Assembly: GCF_001690275.1 (NCBI RefSeq)
Contig: NZ_LZGW01000056.1
Location: forward strand, 62,001 to 126,000
Reading direction: 5' to 3'
DNA: 64,000 nucleotides
From: Gilliamella sp. WF3-4
GTDB lineage: Bacteria; Pseudomonadota; Gammaproteobacteria; Enterobacterales; Orbaceae
Shown piece by piece: positions 38,316 to 47,773 of this stretch. How positions within the stretch are numbered: position 1 is the stretch's first letter; every line of letters starts with the position of its first letter. The position numbers were made by a program, and so were the translations under genes. The notes under the pieces were generated by a model. The model was given only the letters and a program-made list of their open reading frames with translations, searched no databases and had not been told where the DNA came from.

Positions 38316-38951
38316 ATGAAAATTGCTGTCATTGGTGCAAGTGGTAAATCAGGCTCATTAATTGTTAAAGAAGCGCTTTCACGTGGGCATGATGTCACGG
38401 CGATTGTACGTAAATCAACTTCTCACGTCGATCCAAAAGCAAAAGTATTAGTTAAAGATCTGTTTGAGCTGACTTATGAAGATTTAAAGCCTTTTGATGT
38501 GATTGTCGATGCTTTTGCCACATGGACTCCAGAATCATTGCCATTACATCAAACTAGCTTAAAACACCTTACTAATATTTTAAAAAATAGACCTAATCGA
38601 TTATTAATTGTAGGCGGCGCAGGAAGCTTATACGTTAATCCAGAAAATACTATGCGTTTGGTCGATACACCTGAATTTCCTGATCAATTTAAACCATTAG
38701 CGACTAATATGGCTAAAGCACTTGATGAACTTAGAAAATGTGATGATGTGCAATGGACTTATTTAAGCCCTGCTATTGAGTTTATTGCCGATGGAGCAAG
38801 GACTGGCCATTATAAAGCTGGTGGTGAGCAAGTGTTATTCAATAATAAAGGTCAAAGCCAAATTAGCTATGCCGATTATGCCATTGCAATGATTGATGAA
38901 GCAGAAAACGCTAAACATATTAAACAGCGCTTTACCATTGTTACTGAATAA
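38316..38951 (+). CDS. NAD(P)-binding SDR-like oxidoreductase
   Basis: 211 residues with an N-terminal Rossmann fold: MKIAVIGASGKSGSLIVKEA gives the GxxGxxG motif, followed by VTAIVRK. It resembles the atypical short-chain family with NmrA/YwnB-like members. AAAGGAG lies seven bases before the ATG. It is divergent from an HxlR regulator, a common pairing for stress-induced reductases. Substrate unknown. Confidence 0.9.
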   Translation: MKIAVIGASGKSGSLIVKEALSRGHDVTAIVRKSTSHVDPKAKVLVKDLFELTYEDLKPFDVIVDAFATWTPESLPLHQTSLKHLTNILKNRPNRLLIVGGAGSLYVNPENTMRLVDTPEFPDQFKPLATNMAKALDELRKCDDVQWTYLSPAIEFIADGARTGHYKAGGEQVLFNNKGQSQISYADYAIAMIDEAENAKHIKQRFTIVTE

Positions 38952-38981
38952 TCACACTAAAATAGCGTGATTAAGTTTTTT
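38950..38981 (+). terminator. Terminator of the SDR-like gene
   Basis: A 9-bp stem with one mismatch (38950-38958 with 38964-38972) followed by TTTTTT at 38976-38981. It starts at the gene's stop codon. Confidence 0.7.
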
Positions 38982-39128
38982 GATTAGTTATAGATGCTTA
39001 TGTTAAACAATAGCTAGTAGCATAACTCAGGAAAAATTTTTAACTCTTTGCAACCTTTATTGTTTAGCGTTGTATCTCGTTTTAAACGTTTTTAGCGTTT
39101 AGTGAAACACATTAACCCAGAGCCATAA

Positions 39129-39157
39129 CCCAAAGGGATCGAGAGGATCCCTTTGGG
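39129..39157. terminator. Strong isolated hairpin
   Basis: A perfect 12-bp stem (39129-39140 with 39146-39157, loop GAGAG) in the 395-base gap 38952-39346. No long T-run follows. It could back up termination between the convergent SDR-like and NADAR genes. The rest of the gap shows nothing. Confidence 0.5.
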
Positions 39158-39346
39158 TCATCTTATCTATACTCTCGTAAAGTTTTGCTCATGGTGAATT
39201 ACCCAACCAAGTGAGAATAATTTTTTTAGACTTTAGTGAAAAAGCGGTAAATTATTGTCGATAAGGCTTCAGGTAATATGGTATTTGAGTATACAAACCT
39301 ACTTATTGGGAAAAATATACCTAAAAAAGTAAGTCCGCCTTGTTTA

Positions 39347-39850
39347 TTAACTTAATGTAGATTGTTCTTTTAATGCCTTACGCACGGCCATCAAAACTTC
39401 ACCTAATAAGTTTTTTCCTCGCCATTTGGCCATATTAAATCGCATTTCATCATCCATACTTAAACCGATTCCCCAAACTTTATCATAAGGGCTGGCTTCT
39501 GCTAAAACTTTCTCTTTGGTGGATAATAACGATTTTTTAAGCTCCGCATTTTGAGAAAACTTTGCATAATTACCTTTAAAAACAATTTCTTTCTTATGGT
39601 TATTCCATATCGTTTCATCAAAATTACGCACAGCTTGCCCGAGCTGCTTTTGCATTTTCGAGGAAGTGATAGATAAAATGGCATTGGCACTTTCTATATC
39701 TTGAAATAACAATGCTTTAGCATACATCATCCACTGCTCTGCACTAGTAAATGTAATGTTATCAATGACAAAATGGCAAGGGTACCATTGAGATAAATAA
39801 TTGTCAGGACTAAAAAAGAAAATCATTTTCTTTTTTCCAACTTGTTTCAT
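39347..39850 (-). CDS. NADAR-family protein (YbiA-like)
   Basis: 167 residues with the NADAR (DUF1768) pattern: an N-terminal FFFSPDNYLSQWYPC (like YLSNFYP), TSAEQWMMYAKALLF, then KVWGIGLSMDD and WRGKNLLGEVLMAVR. E. coli YbiA cleaves N-glycosidic bonds in riboflavin precursors, and other members remove ADP-ribose from DNA or proteins. The gene is alone between terminators and a tRNA, so the substrate cannot be inferred from context. Start may also be the ATG at 39826. Confidence 0.9.
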   Translation of the reverse strand: MKQVGKKKMIFFFSPDNYLSQWYPCHFVIDNITFTSAEQWMMYAKALLFQDIESANAILSITSSKMQKQLGQAVRNFDETIWNNHKKEIVFKGNYAKFSQNAELKKSLLSTKEKVLAEASPYDKVWGIGLSMDDEMRFNMAKWRGKNLLGEVLMAVRKALKEQSTLS

Positions 39851-40090
39851 GGGCTACAATCGCTCCTTGTTTAGAATAAATGGCCTGAAATAAATTTGCT
39901 TTCAATTAAAATCAATTATTGATAACCATACAAAAGCTATATGGGTTAGTCAATGTAAAGATATTTTAAGTTATAGCTATATTTTATCAATGTAAGCGAT
40001 TATATTGTTATTTTTGTTTAAAAATAGGGCTTTTGGGTTAAAAGGGTATTGCTTTTTTATTTTATTACTATAATATAGCTACCTCTTTGA

Positions 40091-40167
<77 letters not shown>

Positions 40168-40207
40168 ATTCTACCAAACTCATCAATCATCTTTCTTAAA
40201 ACAAACA

Positions 40208-41092
40208 CTATTTTAATTTCGGCACGGCTAATAACGTTGCTACCGCTTCGATAATGCGTCTAGCAATATAACTATTATTCATCGTATATAAATGAACACC
40301 ATCAACGTTTTGCGAAACCAAATCAACTATTTGATCAATAGCATAAGCAATACCCGCATCACGAAATGCATCTGGATGATGTTCATATTTTTCCATCATC
40401 TGCTTAAACTTCTTCGGTAGGTTTACACCGCACATTGAGACCATACGCTCAATTTGATTTTTATTGGTTACTGGCATAATTCCAGCTTCGATCGGCACAT
40501 TAACGCCCATATCACGTGCTTTATCTAAAAAAGCATAAAAATAATCATTATCAAAAAAGAGCTGTGAAATCAGTTGATCAGTGCCTGCATTCACTTTTTC
40601 TTTTAAGTGGATTAGATCTTGTTTTAATGTTGAAGCTTCAAGGTGACCTTCTGGGTAGCATGCGCCAACGATATTAAAATCACCACTTTCTTTAATAAAA
40701 CTCACCAGCTCACTGGCATATCGAAAATCATCTTTAGGCTGTACATTTGGGCTGATGTCACCACGCAAAGCTAGCACGTTATCAATACCGGCACATTTAA
40801 GATCGTGAAGGATTTTCTGCATCTCGGTTTTACTGAAATTAATCCCAGGTAAGTGAGCGACACTCTCAATCCCATAAGTATGTTTGACCGAATGAGCAAT
40901 ATCGATAGTGGTTTGACCATTTAAACTCCCACCCGCGCCATAGGTGACACTGATAAAATCAGGTTTAAAATAACCAAGTTCACGTAATGTGCTATAAATG
41001 GTTTCTAAAGGCGATGTTTTTTTAGGTGGAAAAACTTCAAAGGAGAACACTGTTTTTTGATTAAAGAGTAGATTTGTTTTCATTTGTCTCAT
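40208..41092 (-). CDS. metF: 5,10-methylenetetrahydrofolate reductase
   Basis: 294 residues, TIM-barrel flavoenzyme that makes 5-methyl-THF, the methyl donor for MetE. FSFEVFPPK at the N-terminus, ISVTYGAGG, LALRGD, QLFFDNDYF and the end VDGVHLYTMN are MetF motifs. Several blocks (GACYPEGH, AGIAYAIDQIVDLV) look more like Firmicutes MetF than E. coli MetF, which hints at transfer. It lies 126 bases behind metE, with a GC-rich hairpin between. The ATG three codons later is an alternative start. Confidence 0.95.
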   Translation of the reverse strand: MRQMKTNLLFNQKTVFSFEVFPPKKTSPLETIYSTLRELGYFKPDFISVTYGAGGSLNGQTTIDIAHSVKHTYGIESVAHLPGINFSKTEMQKILHDLKCAGIDNVLALRGDISPNVQPKDDFRYASELVSFIKESGDFNIVGACYPEGHLEASTLKQDLIHLKEKVNAGTDQLISQLFFDNDYFYAFLDKARDMGVNVPIEAGIMPVTNKNQIERMVSMCGVNLPKKFKQMMEKYEHHPDAFRDAGIAYAIDQIVDLVSQNVDGVHLYTMNNSYIARRIIEAVATLLAVPKLK

Positions 41093-41129
41093 CCATTGGT
41101 TATGTCACTAATTATCCTTATTGACATTT

Positions 41130-41150
41130 CGCCGCCTAACATAGGCGGCG
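41130..41150 (-). promoter_or_regulatory. GC-rich hairpin between metE and metF
   Basis: CGCCGCCT-AACAT-AGGCGGCG, 8 bp of pure stem, extended by ACATT/AATGT pairs on both sides after a small internal loop. It stands out in this AT-rich DNA. There is no T-run, so a processing or stability element, or a pause site, is more likely than a terminator. Confidence 0.5.
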
Positions 41151-41218
41151 GTAATGTAAGGTTTAACAAAGTACTAGGTCTTAACAAAAGAGTCCTGCAA
41201 CGTTGTAAAAAATAGTCA

Positions 41219-43492
41219 CTAATTAAGCGTTTTTCTTACTTCTAATGTGGCTTGAACAAGGTGCTGTAAGCTTTCTACCACTTCTTTTTCACCGCGTGTT
41301 TTTAAACCACAGTCTGGATTAATCCATAATTTTTGCTTATCAATTTTTGCCAATAATTTTTCAATAGTTGCTTTAATTTCAGCCACAGGTGGAACACGTG
41401 GCGAATGAATATCGTAAACACCAGGTCCAACTTCAGTTTTAAAATGATTAGCTTTAAGCACATCAATTAACTGTAGATTAGAACGAGACGCTTCAAACGA
41501 GATAACATCAGCATCCATTGCATCAATATCTTTAATGATGTCGGCAAATTCGCTATAACACATGTGGGTATGAATTTGGGTATCAGCTTGAACTTTGCTA
41601 TGTACTAATCTAAATGACGGAATAGCCCAATCAAGATATTCACTATTCCAATCCGCTTTACGCAGTGGTAATTTTTCTTTTAAAGCGGCTTCGTCAATTT
41701 GGATGATTTTAATGCCAGCCGCTTCAAGATCTAAAACCTCATCACCAATTGCTAATGCTATTTGATACACCGATTCTTTTTGGGAAATATCTTCACGTGG
41801 GAATGACCAATTTAGAATAGTCACCGGCCCTGTTAACATGCCTTTAACAGGCTTATCCGTCAAGCTTTGAGCATATTTTGAATATTCAACGGTAATTGGC
41901 TTAGAACGTGAAATATCTCCCCAAACAATCGGTGGCTTAACACACCGTGTACCGTAAGATTGTACCCATGCTTTTTCAGTAAAGACAAAGCCATTTAAAC
42001 TTTCACCAAAATATTCGACCATGTCATTACGTTCAAATTCACCATGCACTAACACATCAATGCCAATTTCTTCTTGTAATTTAATGCATTCAGCAATTTT
42101 TTGTTGATTAAACTCAGTGTATTCATTCAAACAAATTTCCCCTTTTTTGAATTTAGCACGGTTTAAACGTACATCAGGCGTTTGCGGGAATGAACCAATT
42201 GTGGTTGTTGGCAATAATGGTAAATTAAAGGCTTTTTTCTGTGCTGCTTCACGCACCGAAAATTCAGGCAAGCGAGTAAAATCAGACTCTTTTAATGCAG
42301 CAACTTTTTGGCGAACAGTTTGATTTGCGCCTTCGCGTTCACGCGTAAATAGTGTCAGATTAGCTTTATAAGCTGCATGGCTATCTGGATTTGCTTCATT
42401 AAATAGCTGACCAAGTTCAGCAAGTTCTTGTAGCTTTTCTTGTGCAAAAGCAAAATATGCACGTTGTTGAATCGTTAATTTAGTTTCATTTTGCAGGGTA
42501 TAAGGCACATGCAATAGTGAACATGAGGTATTAATAACAATATTGGTTGCTTTTTGTTTGATTTTACCAAGTAATGCCAAGGTTTTTGAATAATTATTTT
42601 TCCAAATATTTTTCCCGTTTACAACACCGGCAAATAATATTTTATCTGATGGAAAACCATTATTTTCAAGCAATGTTAATGATTGCTTGCCTTCCACAAA
42701 ATCAAGGCCAATACCATCAAAAGGTAAAGCAACAAGCTCTTTATAACAGTCACGTACATCACCAAAATAGGTTTGTAGAACAATCTTGGTTTGCCCTTTA
42801 ACCGATAAAATGGCCTGATAAAGCTCTGCAAATAGCGCAATATCGTCCTTATTCAGATCTGTCACTAAAATGGGTTCATCAATTTGGATCCACTCAGCAC
42901 CAAGTGCAGTAAATTTTTGGATGATTTCTTGATAAGCTTTAATAATATCAGCTTTAAAATCAACAAGCTGTTTATTACCTAAATACTGAGCTAATTTAAA
43001 AAAGGTTAATGCACCGATCACCACTGGTTTGGTTTGTACGCCTAACGCTTTGGCTTCTTGATATTCATCAAAAGGTTTAGTACTAGCTAATTTAATTTCT
43101 ACTGAATCTTCAATTTCGGGCACTAAGTAGTGGTAATTGGTATTAAACCATTTTTTCATAGCAAGCGCACGCACATCACCTTTTTCACCTTGATAACCAC
43201 GTGCCATGGCAAAATAGCGGTCAAGTTCAGGTAAGCCTAAATCTTGGTAACGTTTTGGAATGACATTAAGTAAACATGCTGTATCTAATACCGCATCATA
43301 AAATGAAAAGTCATTAGATGAGATGAAAGCTATTTTTTGATCGGCTTGTTGTTTTAAATGCTCGGCTCGTAGCGCTTTGGCTTCATTTAATAATTCAGCT
43401 TGAGTTTTATTACCTTTGAAATAAGCTTCTGTTGCAAATTTAAGTTCACGAAGCTTACCAACGCGAGGATATCCAATAACAGCAGTATTCAT
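41219..43492 (-). CDS. metE: Cobalamin-independent methionine synthase
   Basis: Start set at the ATG at 43492, which has AAGGA seven bases before it; the open frame extends 21 bases further. The product is 757 residues (E. coli 753). It transfers the methyl group of 5-methyl-THF to homocysteine. Both halves are present: N-terminal [15 protein letters not shown]-terminal [11 protein letters not shown], and zinc ligands in THMCYSEF and [10 protein letters not shown]. With metF it forms a methionine unit. Confidence 0.97.
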   Translation of the reverse strand: MNTAVIGYPRVGKLRELKFATEAYFKGNKTQAELLNEAKALRAEHLKQQADQKIAFISSNDFSFYDAVLDTACLLNVIPKRYQDLGLPELDRYFAMARGYQGEKGDVRALAMKKWFNTNYHYLVPEIEDSVEIKLASTKPFDEYQEAKALGVQTKPVVIGALTFFKLAQYLGNKQLVDFKADIIKAYQEIIQKFTALGAEWIQIDEPILVTDLNKDDIALFAELYQAILSVKGQTKIVLQTYFGDVRDCYKELVALPFDGIGLDFVEGKQSLTLLENNGFPSDKILFAGVVNGKNIWKNNYSKTLALLGKIKQKATNIVINTSCSLLHVPYTLQNETKLTIQQRAYFAFAQEKLQELAELGQLFNEANPDSHAAYKANLTLFTREREGANQTVRQKVAALKESDFTRLPEFSVREAAQKKAFNLPLLPTTTIGSFPQTPDVRLNRAKFKKGEICLNEYTEFNQQKIAECIKLQEEIGIDVLVHGEFERNDMVEYFGESLNGFVFTEKAWVQSYGTRCVKPPIVWGDISRSKPITVEYSKYAQSLTDKPVKGMLTGPVTILNWSFPREDISQKESVYQIALAIGDEVLDLEAAGIKIIQIDEAALKEKLPLRKADWNSEYLDWAIPSFRLVHSKVQADTQIHTHMCYSEFADIIKDIDAMDADVISFEASRSNLQLIDVLKANHFKTEVGPGVYDIHSPRVPPVAEIKATIEKLLAKIDKQKLWINPDCGLKTRGEKEVVESLQHLVQATLEVRKTLN

Positions 43493-43582
43493 GTTTATTT
43501 CCTTTTTATCCATTTTTATTTTCTTTAGTGATAAAAAGATAACAAAAAAAAATAATATTGAATAATTCTAGTTTTTTATTGG

Positions 43583-43607
43583 TTGATATAGTTTTTTTCT
43601 ATATCAA
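43583..43607 (-). promoter_or_regulatory. Inverted repeat upstream of metE
   Basis: TTGATATAG-N7-CTATATCAA, a perfect 9-bp repeat with a T-rich spacer, about 90 bases before the metE start. No MetJ or MetR consensus is evident; it may be the operator of another methionine regulator. Confidence 0.4.
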
Positions 43608-43613
43608 ATAGAA

Positions 43614-43645
43614 TAAAAAATCCCACTATAGCTTAATAGCAGGAT
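43614..43645 (-). terminator. yagU terminator
   Basis: A 10-bp stem with two G-T pairs (43620-43629 with 43636-43645) followed on the minus strand by six T; 30 bases after the yagU stop. Confidence 0.75.
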
Positions 43646-43675
43646 CTAACATGAACTGATCTAAATTTAAATCAA

Positions 43676-44242
43676 TTATTGACGCCACTTACCATGAATT
43701 GGTCTTGAAAAATGGGCTAATACCGCAATCATACACACTTCGATTGATGCTCCCCAATAAATATGGCCCAGAATTTCACTCCAAAGCTCATAACCATTTA
43801 AATTCCATAACCAACCCACAGTCCCTTCAGCATCATAAGCAGGATGGCGAAAGCCAAGTAACGGAATTAAAAAACCATGCATAACAACAGTTATAATAAT
43901 GCCATATAATGCACCATACCATAAGCGGATCTTATTACAATAATATGCGCCAGCAACATAAACAAAGGCAAAAGCGAAACTAAATAGCCAGTGATAAAGT
44001 GTTACCGCCCCTAAAACACTTGCGCCTTGATAAATATAATCCAGTGAATGGGAATTAATACCTAACCAACCAAGCCATGCATCAATGTGCGCTGCTGGTG
44101 GCGATATTTCACCTGGCAAGCGAGGAGGCATATTAACCTCTGAACCCCATTTCACTAATGAACTGAAAAAGCCACCAATGATAGTTGTCCAAATAATTAC
44201 TTGGCGATTTGTTTTATTGCCGAACATATTGTGTTTTTCCAT
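43676..44242 (-). CDS. yagU: YagU-family (DUF1440) inner membrane protein
   Basis: 188 residues with about four hydrophobic helices. The N-terminal block IIGGFFSSLVKWGSEVNMPPR matches YagU ([22 protein letters not shown] in outline), and ELWSEILGHIYWGASIEV matches its end. YagU is linked to acid resistance in E. coli; mechanism unknown. The start could be this ATG or the one 15 bases later. Confidence 0.88.
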   Translation of the reverse strand: MEKHNMFGNKTNRQVIIWTTIIGGFFSSLVKWGSEVNMPPRLPGEISPPAAHIDAWLGWLGINSHSLDYIYQGASVLGAVTLYHWLFSFAFAFVYVAGAYYCNKIRLWYGALYGIIITVVMHGFLIPLLGFRHPAYDAEGTVGWLWNLNGYELWSEILGHIYWGASIEVCMIAVLAHFSRPIHGKWRQ

Positions 44243-44654
44243 AATTAAAAGAATAAGTCATTAAATTATACTCCTGTGTAATTTTGGATAAAAGGAGAAT
44301 AAATAAGATTGGCAGTAATTATATAAGGCTAGTTTAAATGAATCAGGTATCATGATTTTTTATGGTTAAACGGTATAGAGTTCTGAGTATGTTTTACAAT
44401 GTGATAGTTTTTTGCGCTAGTAAAATATAGTAATATTTAAAGGTTGTAGGGATTTGTTTGGTTGTTGGGCTTTTATTGTAGATAAGCGAAGTTGGTGGTT
44501 AAGAAGATCTTGGAAAAATATAGTAATTGTTAAAATTTTAGCATTAAGTTTACCTTCTAAAAATGAAAAAAAATTTAACTTTTAATTTTATTTATAGTAA
44601 CCTTATCCTAAAGGGCACATAATTATTAATTATAGTGCTCATTTTATTTAATAT
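44243..44654. other. 412-bp AT-rich region before the accessory cassette
   Basis: No gene or RNA is evident. A stretch at 44372-44398 (GGTATAGAGTTCTGAG) weakly resembles the direct repeats at 15117 and 18174, which would fit a recurring insertion boundary. Promoters of yagU and of the cassette must lie here. Confidence 0.4.
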
Positions 44655-45554
44655 ATGGTTGAGAAAATTATGTTAAGAAGTAAAGATGCTATGAAATTGT
44701 TTACAAGTCATGCAATTTCTTCGTTAGCTAAAAATGATTTTTCTATTCTCCATAAAACAATTCAGGAATATCTTGTACCAAATAATCTCCCAGTTAAAAT
44801 TTCAGAACTATTTGATTTAACTCTATCAAAAATATCTAAAGATTATAAAGGTGAATATTTTTATAAAAATGTTATAGCACAAAAATTATTTTTAAATCGT
44901 CATGGGGAAAAAGCTACAATGTTAGCTGAATTTAGAGTTGGTGCAAACAAAGCTGATTGCCTTATTTTAAATGGAATATCAACCTGCTATGAAATAAAAA
45001 CTGAATTTGATACATTAAACAGATTGCCGGAACAATTATCTTCTTATACAAAAATTTTTGATAAAGTTTTTGTTATTTGTGCTAATAAACACCTTGATAA
45101 AATTTGCGCGCTATTACCCAAAAATGTTGGTCTTCTGGAGTTAACCGAAAGAGGGGCTATTAAAGAAGTAATAAAAGCAAACATGATTAATACTTCTATT
45201 GACCGTAAAATAATGATGCAATCTCTTAGAGTACAAGAATATAAATATATTGTTGAAGTTTTTTTTGAAACACTTCCAAAAATGAAAAATACAGAAATAT
45301 TTGATTATTGTTTAGATAAATTCTATGAAATACCATCTGATAAACTAAGAGTATTATTCAGAGAAACTTTAAAGAAATACAGAGCAAATGACTTTAATTT
45401 TATTAAACAGTTACCTAATTCTTTAATTTCATCCGCCATTTGCTATAATATAACAAAAAATGAACAGAATATCTTATTAGATATTTTAAATAAATATATA
45501 GATGAGGAAAATATATGTACTTTCCAGTCATGCGAGGTAAACAGAACGAATTAA
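44655..45554 (+). CDS. sce7726-family protein, PD-(D/E)xK nuclease-like
   Basis: 299 residues. The central part (YKNVIAQKLFLNRHGEKATM, LAEFRVGANKADCLILNG, CYEIKTEFDTLNRLPEQL) matches the sce7726 family. It contains Glu92, Asp101 and Glu113-x-Lys115, the spacing of a PD-(D/E)xK nuclease core, so a DNA or RNA nuclease activity is plausible. The last third is helical and less typical. The next gene starts 40 bases before this one ends. Start may be the ATG at 44670. First gene of a three-gene cassette; family function is not established. Confidence 0.85.
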   Translation: MVEKIMLRSKDAMKLFTSHAISSLAKNDFSILHKTIQEYLVPNNLPVKISELFDLTLSKISKDYKGEYFYKNVIAQKLFLNRHGEKATMLAEFRVGANKADCLILNGISTCYEIKTEFDTLNRLPEQLSSYTKIFDKVFVICANKHLDKICALLPKNVGLLELTERGAIKEVIKANMINTSIDRKIMMQSLRVQEYKYIVEVFFETLPKMKNTEIFDYCLDKFYEIPSDKLRVLFRETLKKYRANDFNFIKQLPNSLISSAICYNITKNEQNILLDILNKYIDEENICTFQSCEVNRTN

Positions 45555-46453
45555 TTGCGCTTAAGGAATTAGCTTCTATCGTATCTCCCCACAATTTTAA
45601 GCCTATTATAGAACCAGTAAGAAGTAATTTTATTCCGCTTATAAGAACAATTCATGCTTTGAATGAATATAACATTATTCCTATTGTAATAATCAATCCT
45701 TGCATGGGAGATTTCAAAGATAAAAAAATAAATATAATAAAGGATTTAAAAAATAATTTATTAGAATTAGATATCAATTTCATTCCATGCATTAAAGTAA
45801 CATCCCCTGCTGATAGTTATAAAAAACTAATCGATTCGATTAATTTTTTACAATTCCCCGAAAAAGCTGTTTATGTTTATGATGATATAGATCGAGATAA
45901 GATAGATCTTTTATCACACATTAATTATGTAATTATAAACAGGTATACGCCACTTATGATAATAGAACAATTAGACAATATAATTCTAATGGATGATCCA
46001 TTTCAGAAAAGAAATAAAAATGCTGATTATAGTCATAAGTCATTTTTTTCAGATTTGCATAATTCATTTGAAAAATTTCATCCGAAGGTAATTGGCTTTG
46101 GTGATTATACAATAGTTGGCGATAATTACTCAGAAAATGGTGGTCCCGCTTTCGTAGTTACAATTCATCTTTCATACATTGATGATGAAGAATATTATTC
46201 CATGTATGTTAGGCATTTTTCTTCCGAAGATGATAAAACACCAACAAATCCTGCAGGAAAATTTATTCAAGCTTTAGAAAAAATTATTCAATTATTAAAT
46301 TCACACATAAATCCATTTATTGAATCTAATGGAATAAAGGAATTAAAATTATTACATAAAGATCGACATTTTCCTGGTTTAGGTGTTATAAAAAAGATTT
46401 CAATGAAACACCACATAGAAACAATTTGTAAATACCTGAATAGGTCGTTATAA
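45515..46453 (+). CDS. sce7725-family protein (T4 beta-protein-like)
   Basis: 312 residues. The N-terminal YFPVMRGKQNELIALKELA and PIIEPV, then DDPFQKRNKNADYSHKSFFS and the ending HFPGLGVIKKISMKHHIETI, are those of the sce7725/beta-protein family, almost always found beside sce7726. A TIM-barrel-like succession of short strands is suggested. GAGG precedes the ATG within the end of sce7726, so the two are translationally coupled. Biochemical activity is unknown; in a defence setting it could be a sensor or scaffold. Confidence 0.85.
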   Translation: MYFPVMRGKQNELIALKELASIVSPHNFKPIIEPVRSNFIPLIRTIHALNEYNIIPIVIINPCMGDFKDKKINIIKDLKNNLLELDINFIPCIKVTSPADSYKKLIDSINFLQFPEKAVYVYDDIDRDKIDLLSHINYVIINRYTPLMIIEQLDNIILMDDPFQKRNKNADYSHKSFFSDLHNSFEKFHPKVIGFGDYTIVGDNYSENGGPAFVVTIHLSYIDDEEYYSMYVRHFSSEDDKTPTNPAGKFIQALEKIIQLLNSHINPFIESNGIKELKLLHKDRHFPGLGVIKKISMKHHIETICKYLNRSL

Positions 46454-46455
46454 AT

Positions 46456-47487
46456 ATGATCACTTATCTCTGTTGTATTAATTGCTTTAATGATATTCAT
46501 TTAAAAGTTTTTATTCAAAACAATAGCCAATTAGCAGATAAATGTGATTTCTGTTCCTCTGAACAAAGCATATGTTTAAAGCCATCCATCCTTTTAGAAA
46601 AATTTGAATTTCTCATTGATTGTTTTGAAGAAGATAATAATGGAAACCTTCTTTCAACTTTGCTTAATGATACTTATGTCATATTTCACAAAGATATGAA
46701 TAAAACCGAATTGCTTTTGCAAAAAATTTTGGGTGAAACATATAGAGAAAAGAAATATAAACCAAGATTTGATACTTCATCTTATGCAAAACAATGGAAT
46801 CAATTCAAAGATGAAATAAAATATGAAAATAGATTTTTTCCAGTAAACTCTATTTACTCCTCTATCTTCGATATAAACCAAAAAGAATCTATATTTTTCG
46901 AACTATTATCACAATTGACAAAAAAAATTTCAAAAAAAACAAACTTTTTATCGAGCTAGAATAAGTGAAAAGGAGCTCAAAAAAGAAGATATGGGATCCC
47001 CCCCAAAAGGTACATCTTCTGCAGGTAGGGCCAATCCTATAGGAATTTCCTATTTATACCTCGCTAATAATTTAGAAACATGCATATCAGAAGTTAGACC
47101 CAATAATGCAAGTTCTATATATGTTTCAAAGTTTAATATCAATTGTGAGGATATGAATATACTTGATCTAACAAACCCTAAAAAAGATACTTCAATTATG
47201 GCTTTTGAAGCAGATGCATTAGGCCATGTTTAGAATTATTAGAAATTTTGTCTAGCGAATTATCGAAACCGATTTTACCAAATAACTCAATTATAAATTA
47301 CATTCCGACTCAATTATTATGCGAGTTCATAAAATCAGTAGGAAAATTTAATGGTATTGCTTTCAATAGTTCATTTAATCATGGAACTAATTACGTATTT
47401 TATGATCCTAATAAATTTACAGTAAGCTCTCCTGAAAAATATAAAATTAATGCGATATCTTACAATTTTGAGGTAATTAATGCGTAG
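46456..47487 (+). pseudogene. HEPN/RES-domain protein, split by two frameshifts
   Basis: Begins two bases after sce7725 ends. The first part (46456-46959) has a Cys-rich start (CCINC and CDFC) and a helical domain typical of HEPN/RES N-terminal regions. The RES domain continues in another frame (FYRARISEKELKKEDMGSPP, GRANPIGISYLYLANNLETC, ISEVRP) to a stop at 47231-47233, and then returns to the first frame (LELLEILSSELSKPILP, FNSSFNHGTNYVFYDP) to 47487. An extra A in the A8 run at 46932-46939 and a lost base near 47226-47230 explain both. RES proteins of the MbcT type destroy NAD+. As written the gene cannot make the intact enzyme. Confidence 0.82.
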
Positions 47488-47773
47488 TTTTAAATAATTC
47501 TTTTGATAAATTTATTTAACTAAGCACCCTAACACCAATTTTTATAATTGTTTTTAAAAGATATTTAATATACATAAACATTAAAAAATAAATGTATTCC
47601 TTGTGCTCAAAAATAATTGGATTCATTAATCATCTAAATAAAAATACAATAAATAATAATCATTTCAATATCCTAATAGTAAATCCTTCCCAAAAACACT
47701 AACCTGTATTTATTTACAGTACTTTTACTGCTATACTGCCAATATTATAACTAGCCTTATGTATTAATTTATT
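47488..47773. other. Intergenic region before recN (286 bp)
   Basis: AT-rich; the only supported element is the LexA box near its right end. Confidence 0.5.
47704..47719 (+). promoter_or_regulatory. LexA (SOS) box of recN
   Basis: CTGTATTTATTTACAG, a CTG-N10-CAG palindrome matching the gammaproteobacterial SOS box, 54 bases before the recN start. recN is a classic SOS gene. Confidence 0.9.

Noticed and set aside
44372..44398. A third copy of the island direct repeat before the sce7726 cassette
   Set aside because: Only about 19 of 27 positions agree, too few to claim in AT-rich DNA; noted as weak.
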